From Deltaproteobacteria bacterium tcs-42 (GTDB lineage: Bacteria > Desulfobacterota > Desulfuromonadia > Desulfuromonadales > Geopsychrobacteraceae): DNA of 34,104 nt. The notes below the pieces were generated by a model. It had not been told where the DNA came from and did no database searches. It was given only the letters and a program-made list of their open reading frames with translations. Position 1 is the first letter of the stretch, and every line of letters starts with the position of its first letter. Made by a program: the position numbers and the translations under genes. This document shows positions 31,918 through 34,104 of this stretch, in pieces. Location of the stretch: positions 1 through 34,104 of the forward strand of contig LLYT01000020.1 in NCBI GenBank assembly GCA_002049545.1. The letters are read 5' to 3'.

Positions 31918-33785
31918 TTTGTTCCTCCATTTTCAGATTGTGGCTGGGCGTCCTGGCCGTTGCCATTATCCAGATAAAGATGTTCGATTTTATCTTTGTA
32001 GCTATGATAGATCTCTTTGCGTTTCAGCTTCATTGTCGGCGTCAGCTCCCCCCCCTCGGCGGAAAATTCGCGCGGCAGAACAATGAATTTCTTGATCGAT
32101 TCGTAAGCGGGAAGGTCCTGATTAAACAGCGCAATCCGTTGGGCAAATAGTTGCTGCACCTGGTCATTAGCAACCAGATCATCCACTCCCAGATAGTTGA
32201 TCCGTTTTTCATGGCTGAATTCAATCAACCGTTCCAGATTAGGCGTCAGGATGGCAACCAGATAAGGTTTCTTGTCCCCATGGACATAAGCCTGAGAGAT
32301 GTATTTATCCAACTTGAGGGTATTTTCCAACGGCTGAGGGGCAATATTTTTCCCCCCTGCGGTGACGATAATTTCTTTTTTACGATCGACAATGTAAACA
32401 AACCCTTGATCATCAATCCGGGCGATATCACCAGTTTTAAACCAGCCATCGACAAAAGCATCGGCAGTTGCTTCTTCATTGCGGTAATAACCACGCATAA
32501 CCATCGATCCTTTGATCAGCAGTTCGCCATCATCAGCCAGCTTGAACTCAGCGTCCCCTAAAGCCCTCCCCACAGAACCAAAGCGATTTTCGTACAAACT
32601 GTTCAAGGTGACAGCGGGGCTGGTTTCGGTCAGTCCATAGCCCTCAAAAACCGGAATACCGATGATCCACATAAATTCATTGATAGTTTTATCCAGTGGA
32701 GCACCACCACAGATAAAAAATTTAAGGTTCCCACCAAAGCGATTGCGAATCTTTCGGAAAACCAGCTTGTCATAGAACCAGTATTTCAAACCGAGAAGCC
32801 CGGTTGGCTGGCACTTTATGTACTTCTGGTAGATATACTCACGACCCGTTTCGATCCCCTGATGAAACATCTGCCGCTTAAACGGGCTCAGCAAGTGGGT
32901 ATTTTCGTAGACACGTGAATAGATTTTTTCAAACAGGCGGGGCACACTCACCATCGTTGTTGGCTTGACTTCAACAATATTTTCGACAACCTTGTTGACA
33001 TCTTCGGCAAACGCGATCTGTCCACCCCCCATCAAGACGGCATGGTATCCAGCCGAACGCTCTAACACATGGCTCAGGGGGAGAAAACTTAAAAATGTCC
33101 CCGCCATAGACTCCTCACCTGCGCGCTGCACCCCGTCCCAGGCGTTAATCACCATGTTGTGCTGAGTCAGCATCACCCCCTTGGGCTGACCAGTCGTCCC
33201 GGAGGTGTAAATAATGGTAATCAGATCCTCCGGGTCGATCGCTGCAATCTGTTCTTCGATCTCCCCTTGTTCGTCGGCTGTGATGGGGTGAGATATCTCA
33301 GAAAGCTGATATAGGGTGTAAACCGGCAAGTCGCGCTCACCCAGAAAACGCTCGAAGGAGATGACCAACTCAACTTGTGGAATCTGATCACGAACCGCCA
33401 GCAATTTTTCGTACTGAAGCCGGTCGGAGACAAAAACAATCCTCGAACCACTATGGTTGATGACGTAAGCAGCTTGAGCCCCGGTATTCGTCGCATAAAT
33501 CGGGACACCGATCCCCAATGCAGATTGAATTCCCAAATCGGCAATAATCCAGCCGGCGCGGTTTTCAGAAAAAATAGCGACTTTGTCCCCCGCCTGCATA
33601 CCCGCCTTGCGCAGACCACGCGCCGCCATTAAAATCCGGGTGTAGAATTGCTCGTAGCTCAAGGTCAGGTAAGCGCCACCTCTTTTATAACTAACGGCAG
33701 GCTGATCGGCATATTTTCCCGCATTGATCTGCAACATCTGCGGGATAGAGCGATAGGGAAGAGCTTTTTTGTCAGCAATTTTCAT
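31914..33785 (-). CDS. fadD: Long-chain acyl-CoA synthetase (AMP-forming)
   Basis: 623 residues, typical of long-chain AMP-forming synthetases of the FadD15 type. The ATP/AMP motif is TIIYTSGTTGQPKGVMLT (about 188-206); other family blocks are FEGYGLTETSPAVTLNS, GWFKTGDIARIDDQGFVYIVDRKKEIIVTAGGKNIAP and a C-terminal lysine-containing stretch TPTMKLKRKEI. It activates fatty acids to acyl-CoA for the enzymes encoded downstream. It is the first gene after the promoter at 33896-33923. The ribosome binding site (agagat) is modest. Its last four bases overlap the next gene start. Confidence 0.92.
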   Translation of the reverse strand: MKIADKKALPYRSIPQMLQINAGKYADQPAVSYKRGGAYLTLSYEQFYTRILMAARGLRKAGMQAGDKVAIFSENRAGWIIADLGIQSALGIGVPIYATNTGAQAAYVINHSGSRIVFVSDRLQYEKLLAVRDQIPQVELVISFERFLGERDLPVYTLYQLSEISHPITADEQGEIEEQIAAIDPEDLITIIYTSGTTGQPKGVMLTQHNMVINAWDGVQRAGEESMAGTFLSFLPLSHVLERSAGYHAVLMGGGQIAFAEDVNKVVENIVEVKPTTMVSVPRLFEKIYSRVYENTHLLSPFKRQMFHQGIETGREYIYQKYIKCQPTGLLGLKYWFYDKLVFRKIRNRFGGNLKFFICGGAPLDKTINEFMWIIGIPVFEGYGLTETSPAVTLNSLYENRFGSVGRALGDAEFKLADDGELLIKGSMVMRGYYRNEEATADAFVDGWFKTGDIARIDDQGFVYIVDRKKEIIVTAGGKNIAPQPLENTLKLDKYISQAYVHGDKKPYLVAILTPNLERLIEFSHEKRINYLGVDDLVANDQVQQLFAQRIALFNQDLPAYESIKKFIVLPREFSAEGGELTPTMKLKRKEIYHSYKDKIEHLYLDNGNGQDAQPQSENGGTK

Positions 33786-33895
33786 TTTTAATCTCTATCC
33801 ACGATTTTCTTTTTTCCGTTAACTTGAAAAATATCATTATCCTCAAATACAAGTCGCAATCAGCAACAACCCACAAGGATAATCTTCATCCTGCT

Positions 33896-33923
33896 ATTGT
33901 ACTTACTTTTACGTACACGTCAA
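33896..33923 (-). promoter_or_regulatory. Sigma-70 promoter of the fad cluster
   Basis: On the minus strand TTGACG (33923-33918), a 16-base spacer and TACAAT (33901-33896) form a good promoter with one mismatch per hexamer. The predicted start is near 33889, about 105 bases before the fadD ATG. Confidence 0.75.
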
Positions 33924-33931
33924 CTAAAAGT
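33905..33931. promoter_or_regulatory. Candidate operator overlapping the fad promoter
   Basis: ACTTTT (33905-33910) and AAAAGT (33926-33931) are exact inverted repeats around an ACGT-ac-ACGT centre, 27 bp in all, covering the -35 element and spacer. This is where a repressor of fatty-acid degradation (TetR- or GntR-type FadR) would act. No such gene is adjacent, so the protein is unknown. Confidence 0.4.
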
Positions 33932-34013
33932 AAAACATTTTTCTGTTTTTTTACTGGCGGGGCTTCTCCATAAGGGATGAGGTGGCACAAAACAGATGAG
34001 GGGAGGGGTTGCC

Positions 34014-34104
34014 TAGCAGGCTATTGAAAAACAGCCTGTGGAGCCCATGGACGGGCGACCAAAATCGAGGGCTGGTTTCTAAGTCCTTGATTTTGTGAGC
34101 AAGA
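34014..34104. repeat. MITE-like element family A, copy 2 (truncated by window edge)
   Basis: Begins tagcaggctattgaaaaa and matches the first 91 bases of the element at 1873-2030 with 3 differences, in the same orientation. The right end is outside the window. Confidence 0.85.

Larger units (their letters stand above)
33786..34013. other. Leader and upstream region of the fad cluster
   Basis: It contains the promoter and candidate operator described separately and a leader of about 105 nt. No gene was found. Beyond the promoter, bases 33932-34013 show no further recognisable element before the family A repeat. Confidence 0.5.

Noticed and set aside
1-34104. CRISPR array, tRNA or rRNA genes, phage or conjugation modules
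   Set aside because: Looked for and not seen: no regularly spaced repeats, no cloverleaf-like or rRNA-like segments, and no phage or transfer proteins among the credible frames.

Overview
The window reads as a chromosomal segment of an anaerobic, respiring Gram-negative bacterium, most likely a Desulfuromonadales/Geobacter-type deltaproteobacterium. This placement is inference from gene content: a tungstate uptake locus, an anaerobic-style beta-oxidation cluster with a cysteine-rich Fe-S protein, a histidine kinase with a membrane module I associate with that group, HDOD and HD-GYP regulators, and many short palindromic elements. No rRNA, tRNA, CRISPR array or prophage was seen.

Layout. (1) 1-222: the 3' end of an insertion sequence that cuts a small secreted-protein gene down to its signal peptide. 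(2) 595-4305 (+): a KamA-family radical SAM aminomutase with a changed substrate-site residue, a GntR/FCD regulator, a LysE-type exporter and a hot-dog thioesterase. (3) 4341-7765 (-): modE-tupA-tupB-tupC, a tungstate ABC importer with a ModE regulator. A ModE box identical in both half-sites to the one I know from E. coli modA sits across the -10 element of a near-consensus promoter, and a strongly folded leader follows it. A 168 bp MITE-like element lies between tupA and tupB. (4) 7837-9048 (-): arsJ without its usual GAPDH partner. (5) 9318-10839 (+): a small lipoprotein-like ORF coupled to exported msrB and msrA. (6) 11232-14032 (+): REC-HDOD response regulator and FapA/DUF342 protein. (7) 14158-18116 (+): a well-formed sigma-70 promoter, a periplasmic-binding-domain histidine kinase and an HD-GYP response regulator. 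(8) 18323-19113 (-): mobB and a YciI protein. (9) 19256-33923 (-): a fatty-acid degradation cluster, in transcription order fadD, a fused hydroxyacyl-CoA dehydrogenase/enoyl-CoA hydratase, thiolase, VLCAD-like dehydrogenase, MBL hydrolase, fadH, enoyl-CoA isomerase/hydratase, atypical acyl-CoA dehydrogenase and Fe-S protein, preceded by a promoter and a candidate operator.

Functionally, the fad cluster holds every catalytic step of a beta-oxidation turn, plus two enzymes for unsaturated acyl chains. The terminal Fe-S protein is a candidate electron carrier. tupABC/modE and mobB together point to tungsten or molybdenum enzymes.

The most distinctive signal is the density of small non-autonomous mobile elements. 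Family B (TGTAACTATTCA termini) has two copies, each with a perfect 6 bp target-site duplication. Families A and C appear to have TA-type target sites, and in both cases the element tip supplies the stop codon of the upstream gene (the KamA-like gene and tupA). Two more palindromes flank the thiolase gene. I did not identify a wholly new defence or biosynthetic system; the best novel leads are the MITE families, the modE leader, the KamA-like enzyme and the Fe-S protein.
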